DNA of 64,000 bases from Bacteroidota bacterium. Its GTDB lineage: Bacteria > Bacteroidota > Bacteroidia > Flavobacteriales > Weeksellaceae. Below are positions 26,971 through 34,903 of the stretch, in pieces. The notes beneath the pieces were generated by a model that saw nothing but the letters and a program-made list of their open reading frames with translations, was not told where the DNA came from and did no database searches. The stretch is taken from NCBI GenBank assembly GCA_023461035.1, contig JAEWOD010000033.1, positions 53,572-117,571 on the forward strand. Direction: 5' to 3'. The position numbers and the translations under genes were made by a program. Every line of letters starts with the position of its first letter. Within the stretch, counting starts at the first letter, position 1.

Positions 26971-28479
26971 TTAAATTTTATCAATAATTTCTTTTAATTT
27001 TTCTCCTTGAATCAACTCAATAATCGCCTGAATATCCTCACCAATCAATCGGTCGTCTTCTAATTTGGCAACTTTCGTTCGTACCAGATCAAAAACTTCT
27101 TCGATGATCGGACTCGATTTCAGCGGTCTTCTGAATTCCAGTCCCTGACAGGCATACATCAGTTCGATTGCCAGAATTTTCTCCAGATTATTCAAAACCT
27201 GATTGAATTTTCTGCCGGAAATACTTCCCATCGACACATGGTCTTCCTGTCCGAGTGAAGTCGGAATACTGTCCGCCGAAGCCGGAAAACAAAGCGTTTT
27301 ATTTTCCGTAACCAAAGCCGCCGATGTGTATTGTGGAATCATAAATCCGGAGTTCAGCCCTGAATGTTCGGTCAACAATTTAGGCAAACCGAATTTTCCT
27401 TCTAACAACAAATACTGTCTTCTGTCGGAAATATTTCCCAATTCCGCCGCCGCTAAGGTTGCATAGTCCAGCACCATCGCCAGTGGTTGGCCATGGAAAT
27501 TTCCACCCGAAATCGCTTCTTCATCCGAAATCACAATGGGATTATCGGTTACGGAATTCAATTCGATTTCTACCAATTCTTTTAAATGAAAAAAGGCATT
27601 TCTCGAAGCGCCGTGTACCTGTGGCATACAACGCACCGAATAAGGATCCTGAACCCTTCCACAATCCGGATGGGAAAACGTGATTTTGGAGTCGGCGAGA
27701 ATTTTTCGCAATCGTTCTGCTACCAATTTTGTTCCTGCAAACGGACGGATTTCATGCAATTCTGCTTCAAAAGGTTTAGCAGAACCTTGGTATGCATCCA
27801 CCGTCATCGCCCCGATGAAATCGGCCAAATCCAATAAATATTCAAATTTGTCAAAACCAACCAAAGCATGCGAAAGGATAAATTGTGTTCCGTTAATCAA
27901 CCCCAAACCTTCTTTGGCTGAGAGATGAATTGGTTCTAACCCGTGTTTTTGAAAAGCTTCTTTGGTCGAAATAATTTTATCTCCCTCCCAAACTTTTCCT
28001 TCACCAATCAACGGTAAAAATAAATGCGAGAGCGGTGCCAAATCGCCCGAAGCTCCAACTGAACCTTGTTCCGGAACGACGGGAATCAAATCTTTTTCCA
28101 CCATCAAAAGAATCCGTTCTACCACATCCAACGTTACACCCGAATATCCTTTTGCTAAGGCATGGGCTTTTGTAATCAGCATCAATTTTGAGATTTCTTT
28201 GGAGATTGGATTTCCCACCCCTACGGCATGGCTGATCAATAAGTTTTCCTGTAATTTCCGGGTGTCTTCTTTGGAAATTCTCGTGTCACAAAGCGGCCCG
28301 AATCCCGTATTGATACCATAAACCGTCAATCCTGAATCGATGATGGATTGGACATTTTGAGTGGATTTCGTGATTTGAGCTTTGGCGTTTTCGGTTAAAA
28401 CGGCAACCGTTTTTCCTTTTAAAATATGGATTGCATCTGTGGTTGACCAATGGTCAATGCCGTATATTTTTTGATTCAT
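26971..28479 (-). CDS. hutH: Histidine ammonia-lyase
   Basis: 502 aa. The MIO cofactor triad Ala-Ser-Gly is present in GSVGASGDLAPLSH (about residue 142); further family motifs are YGINTGFGPL near the N-terminus, LINGTQ, and QDPYSVRCMPQVHG. It deaminates histidine to urocanate, the substrate of HutU two genes downstream. The frame is open to 28506, but that start would be TTG and falls on the -7 box; the ATG at 28479 gives the usual N-terminus (MNQKIYGIDH). Divergent from folE with about 100 bp between starts. hutI and hutG or hutF are not in the window. Confidence 0.95.
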   Translation of the reverse strand: MNQKIYGIDHWSTTDAIHILKGKTVAVLTENAKAQITKSTQNVQSIIDSGLTVYGINTGFGPLCDTRISKEDTRKLQENLLISHAVGVGNPISKEISKLMLITKAHALAKGYSGVTLDVVERILLMVEKDLIPVVPEQGSVGASGDLAPLSHLFLPLIGEGKVWEGDKIISTKEAFQKHGLEPIHLSAKEGLGLINGTQFILSHALVGFDKFEYLLDLADFIGAMTVDAYQGSAKPFEAELHEIRPFAGTKLVAERLRKILADSKITFSHPDCGRVQDPYSVRCMPQVHGASRNAFFHLKELVEIELNSVTDNPIVISDEEAISGGNFHGQPLAMVLDYATLAAAELGNISDRRQYLLLEGKFGLPKLLTEHSGLNSGFMIPQYTSAALVTENKTLCFPASADSIPTSLGQEDHVSMGSISGRKFNQVLNNLEKILAIELMYACQGLEFRRPLKSSPIIEEVFDLVRTKVAKLEDDRLIGEDIQAIIELIQGEKLKEIIDKI

Positions 28480-28503
28480 TTTATTTGTCTTGCTATTGGA
28501 TTT

Positions 28504-28511
28504 CAAATATA
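28504..28511 (-). promoter_or_regulatory. -7 box (TATATTTG) of the hut operon
   Basis: Perfect TAnnTTTG on the minus strand, 24 bp before the hutH ATG. A weak TTTA lies about 21 bp upstream of it. Confidence 0.55.
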
Positions 28512-28552
28512 CAAATTCAACCCATCATACATTAAATCTAAATCCTATTCAA

Positions 28553-28560
28553 TAAATTTG
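28553..28560 (+). promoter_or_regulatory. -7 box (TAAATTTG) of folE
   Basis: Perfect TAnnTTTG, 19 bp before the folE ATG at 28580. No TTTG at 19 bp upstream; only the -7 element is convincing. Confidence 0.5.
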
Positions 28561-28579
28561 CTGTTTTAATGAATTGAAT

Positions 28580-29257
28580 ATGTCAAATCAGGATATACAC
28601 GACGAAATGGGCGATGAGCATTTCTCATCCCATCACGATACACCCATGCGGGAAGATGCTTTTGAGTTGAGCAATGAAGAAAAAATTGCCAAAATCGAAG
28701 GCGAATTTAAAATCATCATGGAAACACTTGGGCTGGATCTAACGGACGATAGCCTGAAAGGAACACCAAAACGTGTGGCAAAAATGTTTGTCAACGAAAT
28801 TTTCGGTGGATTGCATCCCGACCGCAAACCCAAAATGTCCACCTTTGAAAACAAATACAAATACAACCAAATGCTGGTTGAGAAAGACATAACGGTTTAT
28901 TCCACTTGTGAGCATCACTTTCTGCCCATCGTAGGAAAAGCGCACATCGGTTATATTTCCAACGGGAAAGTAATCGGACTGTCCAAAATGAACCGCATCG
29001 TAGATTATTTTGCCAAACGTCCACAAGTTCAGGAACGTCTGACCATGCAAATCGTGAAAGCCATGCAGGATGCGTTGGGAACGGAAGATGTGGCTTGTGT
29101 GATCGATGCGAAACATTTATGTGTGAATTCACGCGGAATCCGGGACATAGACAGCAGTACCGTTACGGCAGAATTAGGTGGCATTTTCAAAACCGATCCG
29201 ACGACAAGACGGGAGTTTCTGCACTATATCGGGGTAAGAACTAAGTTTAATGTTTAG
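28580..29257 (+). CDS. folE: GTP cyclohydrolase I
   Basis: 225 aa. STCEHHFLPIVGKAHIGYIS contains the zinc-binding Cys and the His pair of the active site (from about residue 110), followed by GLSKMNRIVDYFAKRPQVQE and CVIDAKHLCVNSRGI with the second zinc cysteine. It converts GTP to dihydroneopterin triphosphate for folate or pterin synthesis. The frame is open to a TTG at 28574; ATG at 28580 is preferred. The first 35 residues are acidic and His-rich and not conserved. Divergent from hutH. Confidence 0.96.
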   Translation: MSNQDIHDEMGDEHFSSHHDTPMREDAFELSNEEKIAKIEGEFKIIMETLGLDLTDDSLKGTPKRVAKMFVNEIFGGLHPDRKPKMSTFENKYKYNQMLVEKDITVYSTCEHHFLPIVGKAHIGYISNGKVIGLSKMNRIVDYFAKRPQVQERLTMQIVKAMQDALGTEDVACVIDAKHLCVNSRGIRDIDSSTVTAELGGIFKTDPTTRREFLHYIGVRTKFNV

Positions 29258-29266
29258 GCCGATTTT

Positions 29267-30220
29267 GTGAATTTTAAATTTTCCATAATCATTTGGTTTT
29301 TAGGCATCTCCTTTTGTTTGGCACAAACAGATTCGACAAAAATTGCTTTTGTTGCTTACTGGTCAAAAGGTGACAGCTATGATTATATAGTTACCAAAAT
29401 CAAAAAAAACTGGTCCGGAGATGAATTGGCAAAAACCGATTCCTCTACGTATTTTGCTAATTTTTCAGTAATAGATTCAACTGAAACAGAATATAAAATT
29501 CGATGGAAATATAAATCCAATTTTATAAATCTGCCTGTAGAGTTTAGTAGTCTGTTAAATAACAACAGCGTTTTCCTTGAATTTATTTATAGAACCAATG
29601 AATTTGGGGAATTTTTAGAAGTGGAGAATTGGAAAGAGATTTCAGAAATAATGAAGAAGTCTTTCAATTTGGCAATTGAAAAAGTTAAAATGGAAAAACC
29701 GGATATAGACATAACGCGTTTAAACAAAGCTATGGATCCTTTTCTTTCTATTTTTACATCAAAAGAAGGAATTGAATCCCTTGTACTGAAGGAATTACAA
29801 TATTTTCATTTTCCTTTAGGTATAGAATTTGAAACTTCTCAACCTATCATTTATGAGGAAGAGTTTGAAAATTTAATTGGTGAGAAGCCATTGCGTGGAG
29901 ATGCGGTAATATCTTTCGATCATTTAGATCAAGAAAATGGCTTTTGTATTTTTAATCATGATGTTACCTTAAATTCAGAAGACGCAAAAACTATGGTCAT
30001 TACATTGTTTGAAAAAATGGGTGTTAAAGATCAAAAAATGGAAGATTTTATAGGTATGAGTAAATTTGATATAGTTGATAAAAACTATTTCGAATATTTT
30101 TACTTTCCCGGAGTTCCCTATTACATCGAAACGGATAGAATTGTAGAATTCATTGCGAATGAATCCAAAAATAAAATGCAGGAAAAGATAAGGATTGAGT
30201 TAATTTTGGAAGATGAATAA
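29267..30220 (+). CDS. Secreted protein of unknown function
   Basis: 317 aa beginning at a GTG codon 9 bp after folE. A signal peptide (MNFKFSIIIWFLGISFCLAQ) is followed by a soluble, alpha/beta-looking domain with no motif I recognise (KGDSYDYIVTKIKKNWSG, FETSQPIIYEEEFENLIGEK). No cysteines suggesting a lipoprotein after the cleavage site. It may be transcribed with folE by read-through. It ends 24 bp before the cysS 5' fragment, so it marks the left boundary of the toxin-antitoxin insertion. Confidence 0.6.
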   Translation: MNFKFSIIIWFLGISFCLAQTDSTKIAFVAYWSKGDSYDYIVTKIKKNWSGDELAKTDSSTYFANFSVIDSTETEYKIRWKYKSNFINLPVEFSSLLNNNSVFLEFIYRTNEFGEFLEVENWKEISEIMKKSFNLAIEKVKMEKPDIDITRLNKAMDPFLSIFTSKEGIESLVLKELQYFHFPLGIEFETSQPIIYEEEFENLIGEKPLRGDAVISFDHLDQENGFCIFNHDVTLNSEDAKTMVITLFEKMGVKDQKMEDFIGMSKFDIVDKNYFEYFYFPGVPYYIETDRIVEFIANESKNKMQEKIRIELILEDE

Positions 30221-30244
30221 GTTATTTCTCAAATAAAGTAGAAA

Positions 30245-30328
30245 ATGATAAAACCCCACCACCTAAAAGTACAGAATTCGCTGAGCGGCGAAAAAGAAAC
30301 TTTCGTTCCCACCCACCCCACTCTTTAA
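30245..30328 (+). pseudogene. Truncated 5' fragment of a cysS gene
   Basis: An ATG frame of 27 codons whose first 24 match the start of the intact cysS at 31056: MIKPHHLKVQNSLSGEKETF here against MIKQHNLKLHNTLSGEKETF there, both continuing VP-x-H (18 of 24 residues identical; about 55 of 72 bases by eye). Similarity begins at AAAATGATAAAA and stops abruptly after the His codon near 30316, followed by a stop at 30326-30328. Most differences are in third positions, so this is not a fresh duplication. The toxin-antitoxin module lies between this fragment and the real gene. Confidence 0.85.
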
Positions 30329-30338
30329 TTCTGCTTTT

Positions 30339-30373
30339 TTTGTTACGTGACAATTTTATATCTTTGCACGTAA
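30339..30373 (+). promoter_or_regulatory. Promoter and inverted-repeat operator of the toxin-antitoxin module
   Basis: TATCTTTG at 30359-30366 is a perfect -7 box with TTTG at 30339-30342 (spacer 16). Around it lie TTACGTG (30343-30349) and CACGTAA (30367-30373), a 7-bp perfect inverted repeat whose arms lie just past the -33 and just past the -7 boxes. This is where a ribbon-helix-helix antitoxin would be expected to repress its own operon. Confidence 0.65.
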
Positions 30374-30387
30374 TAAATTTGTTGGTT

Positions 30388-30642
30388 ATGAGTTCCAAAT
30401 TAACGTTAAACATTGATGAAAATACCATTTCTTTGGCAAAAGAATACGCTAAAGAAAGTGGTACGAGTGTGTCAAAGTTGGTGGAGAATTATCTGAATTC
30501 GTTGACTTCAAAAAGAAAAAAGAAAAAAGATGAAATAGAAATTACGCCTTTGGTCAAAAGCTTGTCAGGTGTAATTAGCTTGCCGGAGGATTTTGATTAT
30601 AAAAAAGAGATCGCAGAAATTCTCACAGAAAAATACAAATGA
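30388..30642 (+). CDS. Antitoxin, DUF6364/ribbon-helix-helix-like
   Basis: 84 aa from the ATG at 30388; the frame is open further upstream but that would cross the promoter. The N-terminus (MSSKLTLNIDENTISLAKEY, then AKESGTSVSKLVENYL) is a ribbon-helix-helix pattern for operator binding; a lysine-rich linker and a C-terminal tail (PEDFDYKKEIAEILTEKY) follow, the usual place for wrapping the toxin. It overlaps the toxin gene by 4 bp (ATGA), the classic antitoxin-toxin coupling. Family name is from recognition; role follows from partnership with the PIN protein. Confidence 0.85.
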   Translation: MSSKLTLNIDENTISLAKEYAKESGTSVSKLVENYLNSLTSKRKKKKDEIEITPLVKSLSGVISLPEDFDYKKEIAEILTEKYK

Positions 30643-31049
30643 AAAAATTACTGATTGATTCCAATATTGCAATCGATTTGTTGGCACAAAGAGAACCGTT
30701 TTATGACGAAGCATCGGTTTTATTTTCGCTTGCCGACAAAAACAATCTGGAATTGTACTTTTCTTCATTGTCCTTTGCCAATACAAATTATATACTTACC
30801 AAAGCTTCTTCAGCCATACAGGCGAGAGAGATTCTGAAAAATTTCAAATTGATTGTTTCCATTTTAGATTTGAATGAAAAACTAATTACTTTAGCTCTTA
30901 ACAACAGAGATTTTCTCGATTTCGAAGACGGATTACAATATCACACAGCAATTGAAAATGATTTGGATATCATCATTACACGTGATAAAAAAGATTTTAA
31001 AAACTCTCAAATCCCGGTAATGAACGCAAAAGAATTTTTAAACACATAA
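30639..31049 (+). CDS. PIN-domain ribonuclease toxin (VapC-like)
   Basis: 136 aa. PIN acidic residues are in place: Asp7 in LLIDSNIAIDLL, Asp94/Glu96/Asp97 in DFLDFEDGLQYHTA, and Asp116 in IIITRDKKDF. These bind Mg2+ and cleave RNA, in VapC commonly tRNA or 23S rRNA. Translation is coupled to the antitoxin by a 4-bp overlap. The stop is only 6 bp before the ATG of the intact cysS, so the essential cysS gene probably depends at least partly on read-through from the module's promoter. Confidence 0.9.
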   Translation: MKKLLIDSNIAIDLLAQREPFYDEASVLFSLADKNNLELYFSSLSFANTNYILTKASSAIQAREILKNFKLIVSILDLNEKLITLALNNRDFLDFEDGLQYHTAIENDLDIIITRDKKDFKNSQIPVMNAKEFLNT

Positions 31050-31055
31050 CTCAAA

Positions 31056-32534
31056 ATGATAAAACAACACAACTTAAAATTGCATAATACTCTCAGTGGA
31101 GAGAAAGAAACTTTTGTTCCCATTCATAAAGACAGCATCGGGATGTATGTCTGCGGACCGACGGTTTACAGCAATGTGCATTTGGGGAATGTTCGTACAT
31201 TTTTATCATTTGATATGATTTATCGGTATCTGGCTCATTTGGGTTATAAAGTCCGTTATGTACGAAATATCACCGATGCAGGTCATTTGACCGATGATGG
31301 AAATGTGGAAAACGACCGATTTGTAAAACAATCCAAATTGGAGAAACTGGAACCCATGGAAATTGTCCAGAAATACACGGTAGATTTCCATAAAGTGCTG
31401 GAAACTTTTAATTTTCTTCCGCCCACGATTGAACCAACGGCTACGGGTCATATTTTGGAACAAATCGAATTGACCGAAAAACTGATTGAGCTCGGATTTG
31501 CTTATGAAAGCAACGGTTCGGTTTATTTTGACGTGGAAGCTTACAATAAAAAAGGACTGAATTACGGCGAACTGAGCCGAAGAAATATAGAAGAACTCAT
31601 CAACAATACACGTGACTTGGATGGTCAGGACGAAAAGCGGAATCCGGTAGATTTTGCCTTGTGGAAAAAAGCTTCCCCAAGCCATATCATGCGTTGGAAT
31701 TCGCCATGGGGAGAAGGGTTTCCCGGTTGGCACTTGGAATGTACCGTCATGAGTACCAAATATTTAGGAGAAACTTTTGATATCCACGGTGGCGGAATGG
31801 ATTTGAAATTTCCGCACCACGAATGTGAAATTGCACAAGCCAAAGCCGGAATGGGGCACGAGCCGGTAAAATACTGGATGCATACCAATATGCTCACGAT
31901 GAATGGTCAGCGAATGAGCAAATCGACCGGAAATTATGTGTTGCCGATGGAATTGCTAAATGGTGAAAATGAGTTTTTCGAAAAATCTTTCCACCCAAAT
32001 GTCGTGCGGTTTTGCTTTATGCAAGCGCATTACCGAAGTGTGCTGGATATTTCGAATGATGCGATGGTTGCGGCAGAAAAGGGCTATTCCCGCTTAAAGG
32101 AAGCCATAAAAACCTTGGAAAATCTGGAAGGAAGCGAGTCCTCTTCTTTTGATGTGGAAAATTGGATTCAAACAGGCTATGCCGCTATGGATGATGATTT
32201 TAACACACCTATTTTGATTTCGCAGCTATTTGAAGCCGTAAGAATTATCAATGGCGTGAAAGCCGGAAATGAAAAATTGACTTCTGAGGATTTGGAGAAA
32301 TTGAAGGAGACGATGAATGCTTTTGTTTTTGACGTAATCGGGTTAAAACAAGAAGAAAACTCTTCTGACAGCCTTTCCAAATTGAACGATGTGATGCAAA
32401 TGCTCATCAAGATGAGAAATCAGGCGCGCGCAGATAAAAACTGGGCATTGTCCGACCAGATCCGTGATGAATTATCCGAAATCGGCATTCAACTCAAAGA
32501 CGGAAAAGACGGTACGGATTACAGTTTGAATTAA
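31056..32534 (+). CDS. cysS: Cysteinyl-tRNA synthetase
   Basis: 492 aa, complete. The zinc Cys and HIGH-type motif are in VCGPTVYSNVHLGNVRTF (about residues 31-48), the catalytic-domain zinc site in GWHLECTVMS, GGGMDLKFPHHECEIAQ follows, and the KMSKS motif appears as RMSKSTGN at about 286. It charges tRNA-Cys. Its start lies 6 bp after the toxin gene and a diverged copy of its first 24 codons lies at 30245, on the far side of the toxin-antitoxin module, so the 5' end of this gene may have been replaced during insertion. Confidence 0.97.
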   Translation: MIKQHNLKLHNTLSGEKETFVPIHKDSIGMYVCGPTVYSNVHLGNVRTFLSFDMIYRYLAHLGYKVRYVRNITDAGHLTDDGNVENDRFVKQSKLEKLEPMEIVQKYTVDFHKVLETFNFLPPTIEPTATGHILEQIELTEKLIELGFAYESNGSVYFDVEAYNKKGLNYGELSRRNIEELINNTRDLDGQDEKRNPVDFALWKKASPSHIMRWNSPWGEGFPGWHLECTVMSTKYLGETFDIHGGGMDLKFPHHECEIAQAKAGMGHEPVKYWMHTNMLTMNGQRMSKSTGNYVLPMELLNGENEFFEKSFHPNVVRFCFMQAHYRSVLDISNDAMVAAEKGYSRLKEAIKTLENLEGSESSSFDVENWIQTGYAAMDDDFNTPILISQLFEAVRIINGVKAGNEKLTSEDLEKLKETMNAFVFDVIGLKQEENSSDSLSKLNDVMQMLIKMRNQARADKNWALSDQIRDELSEIGIQLKDGKDGTDYSLN

Positions 32535-32620
32535 ATCATCGTTAATCCCATAAAAATCATAGTTTTTCTTCATCTTTTTGACTAAATTTCAATACGTTTT
32601 TAATCTAAATTTTAGCTGAA

Positions 32621-33061
32621 ATGAAAACAATATTAGTTCCTATTGATTCGAACAAAGAGGGAGATTTAGTCGCGCAAAAAGCGATACAAATCGCACAAGC
32701 ATTTGATGCAAATGTTCATTTGGTTCACGTAACCTCCCTTAGCAAGGATGCTGTTCCGGCAGATGGAATCGAATATATTTCTTCAGTTAATATTTCGGAG
32801 TATGAAAAAGAAATGGATACTTTAAATGCTTTTAAGGTGAAATTTCAGGAGGCCGGACTTCTATGTGAAGTTCATCTTTTACAGGGCTATCCGGACAAGC
32901 AAATTTTGAGACTCGCAGAAAAATTACATGCTGAAATGATTGTTTTGGGATATATCAATCACAGTGCGCTTTATAAGACTTTTGTAGGCAGTGTTTCCAA
33001 TGAAGTAGTCAAAGGGTCAAAAGTTCCCGTTCTCTTGATTCCCGCACCTCAAAACAGCTGA
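32621..33061 (+). CDS. Universal stress protein (UspA family)
   Basis: 146 aa, a single Usp domain. Starts TILVPIDSNKEGDLVAQKAI and ends with the nucleotide-binding loop region IVLGYINHSALYKTFVGSVS and VPVLLIP. The usual G-x2-G-x9-G-S/T loop is only partly conserved (GYIN rather than G-x-x-G), so ATP binding is uncertain. Monocistronic, closed by the hairpin at 33084. Confidence 0.9.
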   Translation: MKTILVPIDSNKEGDLVAQKAIQIAQAFDANVHLVHVTSLSKDAVPADGIEYISSVNISEYEKEMDTLNAFKVKFQEAGLLCEVHLLQGYPDKQILRLAEKLHAEMIVLGYINHSALYKTFVGSVSNEVVKGSKVPVLLIPAPQNS

Positions 33062-33083
33062 TTTCCGGATCATACATAACTTA

Positions 33084-33118
33084 AAACAGCCCTTCGAACA
33101 AATGTTTGAAGGGCTGTT
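33084..33118 (+). terminator. Strong terminator after usp
   Basis: AAACAGCCCTTCGAACA pairs with TGTTTGAAGGGCTGTTT (17 bp with one G-U), 2-nt tip. The U-tract is short (TTTC), but the hairpin is very stable and 23 bp past the stop. Confidence 0.75.
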
Positions 33119-33632
33119 TCGGCTTCTTCTAATTAAAATCAGCTAGAAGAGATAGATTAGGTAGTTAAAGTAATTTTTTATTCATTGAGGAAGAGAGGGT
33201 CCGGTCATGAATTAAAATGGTTTGTTCTATTTATTCGCTTTTTTAAAAATTTCCCTTGTTTTAAAAGAAGTGCGAAAGTCATAATTAAAAATAAGATTGT
33301 CCCATTTTCAAAGTGTAGTCAGGGAGTAGTTAGGCTTCACTACCCGAATGGGTAGTCGACAATTAACAGATAATAAATAGCTTAACGATAACAAACAGGT
33401 CTTTTTTCACCTACCTGAACATCGTTTTTATTTTAAAAAGACTGTTTTAAGCCTTAAAAATAGGACGCTTATTTTGGAGTGTTGGAGAGTAAAACGACAA
33501 ATTTCATCTTCATAGTAGGTGATTCTATCGAAATCCTTACATGAAGAAAATTTAAAACACTCGGATGTTTTTTTTACGTAAATTCGTAACATAGTCAAAA
33601 TCACCATTATATAAACTCAATCCCTTTTTAGT
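33119..33632. other. Non-coding stretch with one perfect palindrome
   Basis: About 510 bp without a convincing gene. It holds the palindrome ACTACCC-GAAT-GGGTAGT at 33339-33356, preceded by a related GTAGT-containing stretch, about 280 bp upstream of the Ntn hydrolase gene. A possible operator; otherwise nothing recognised. Confidence 0.5.
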
Positions 33633-34691
33633 ATGAAAAACTGCAATTTACTTAAGGTCGGCACAATCTGTTTTTTGGTTATGCTATTTTTTCATTTTCA
33701 GAGAGTCGATGCCTGCACGCGGGTTGTGTACAAAGGGCCTGACAACATAGTTATAACAGGAAGATCTATGGACTTTACCCTTGAAATACCGGCCAATCAA
33801 TGGATCTTCCCCAAAGGAATGAAAAGAAACGGGGAGGTTGGGAAAAATTCTATTGAGTGGGTCTCCAAATACGGGAGTCTGGCCATAAGTGCGTGGGATA
33901 TTTCTGTGGTAGACGGGATGAATGAAAAGGGTCTTGTAGCTAATCTGTTGTGGTTGGTCGAATCGGAGTATCCGGCCTTTGACACACAAGGATCTAAGAA
34001 AGGACTTGCCATTTCCCTATGGGCTCAGTATGCACTGGATAATTTTTCAACGGTTGCAGAAGCCGTTGATGAGTTAGAGAAAGAGTCATTTGCCATCGTT
34101 TCGGATTTCATTCCCGGAACCGATAAATTCACAACGGTACATTTATCCCTGTCTGATGCTTCGGGGGACAATGCCATATTTGAATATATCAACGGGAAAC
34201 TGGTTATCCATCATGACCCCTCTTATGCCGTCATGACAAACGACCCTCCTTATGAACAGCAATTGGCAATCGCCAAATATTGGGAAAACATTCCCGGAAA
34301 AGTTTATCTACCGGGCTCTGTCACCGCTTCAGATCGTTTTGTCAGAGCTTCTTTTTTTATAAAATCCATTCCTCAAACCAGCGATACCAGAATTGCGGTA
34401 GCGGCAGTGGCCAGCGTGATGAGAAATGTTTCTGTTCCTTATGGGTTTGAAATAGAAGGTTACCCCAATTTATCCACAACCCGTTGGAGATCTGTTGCAG
34501 ATCAGAAAAATCTTGTATATTACTTCGAAACTGCTCTGACGCCAAATGCTTTTTGGGTGGATTTGAAAAAAATTGATTTCAGCGAAAAAGCAGCCGTCAG
34601 AAAATTGGATTTATCCAACAATAAGACCTACTCAGGGGAGGCTTCTGCTGATTTTGTAAATTCAAAACCCTTCAAGTTTATGGGCATATAA
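33633..34691 (+). CDS. Ntn-hydrolase of the choloylglycine hydrolase / penicillin V acylase family
   Basis: 352 aa. Signal peptide ending ...FQRVDA, placing Cys28 at the mature N-terminus as the catalytic nucleophile (A-CTRVVYKG), followed by the family signatures GRSMDF and Asp/Asn residues in DGMNEKGLVANLLWL and VMTNDPPYEQQ. The enzyme hydrolyses linear amide C-N bonds; natural substrates range from bile-salt conjugates to acyl-homoserine lactones and are not deducible. Export via the signal peptide suggests a periplasmic enzyme. Followed about 210 bp later by a TPR/LuxR regulator in the same direction. Confidence 0.9.
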   Translation: MKNCNLLKVGTICFLVMLFFHFQRVDACTRVVYKGPDNIVITGRSMDFTLEIPANQWIFPKGMKRNGEVGKNSIEWVSKYGSLAISAWDISVVDGMNEKGLVANLLWLVESEYPAFDTQGSKKGLAISLWAQYALDNFSTVAEAVDELEKESFAIVSDFIPGTDKFTTVHLSLSDASGDNAIFEYINGKLVIHHDPSYAVMTNDPPYEQQLAIAKYWENIPGKVYLPGSVTASDRFVRASFFIKSIPQTSDTRIAVAAVASVMRNVSVPYGFEIEGYPNLSTTRWRSVADQKNLVYYFETALTPNAFWVDLKKIDFSEKAAVRKLDLSNNKTYSGEASADFVNSKPFKFMGI

Positions 34692-34903
34692 CCCTCTCAT
34701 TCAGCGGAATTTCACTCATTTTGAGAGATGGCAAGGTAAGGAATGGTAAAGAAACGGTTTTGTCCTTTTATGGTATAAATATCGAAAATGAAATTAAAGA
34801 AGAATTGGAATTGATTAAAAAGCTTAATTTTGGGAATTATTTAAATAGCAGCTTTAAGCTGAATTTAAAAGTCTCTGCAAAATTTAACGTCATTCCAAAA
34901 CAC

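Noticed and set aside
30245..30328. Chance similarity or simple recent duplication of the cysS start
   Set aside because: 18 of 24 residues match in register with mostly silent changes, too good for chance and too diverged for a fresh duplication.
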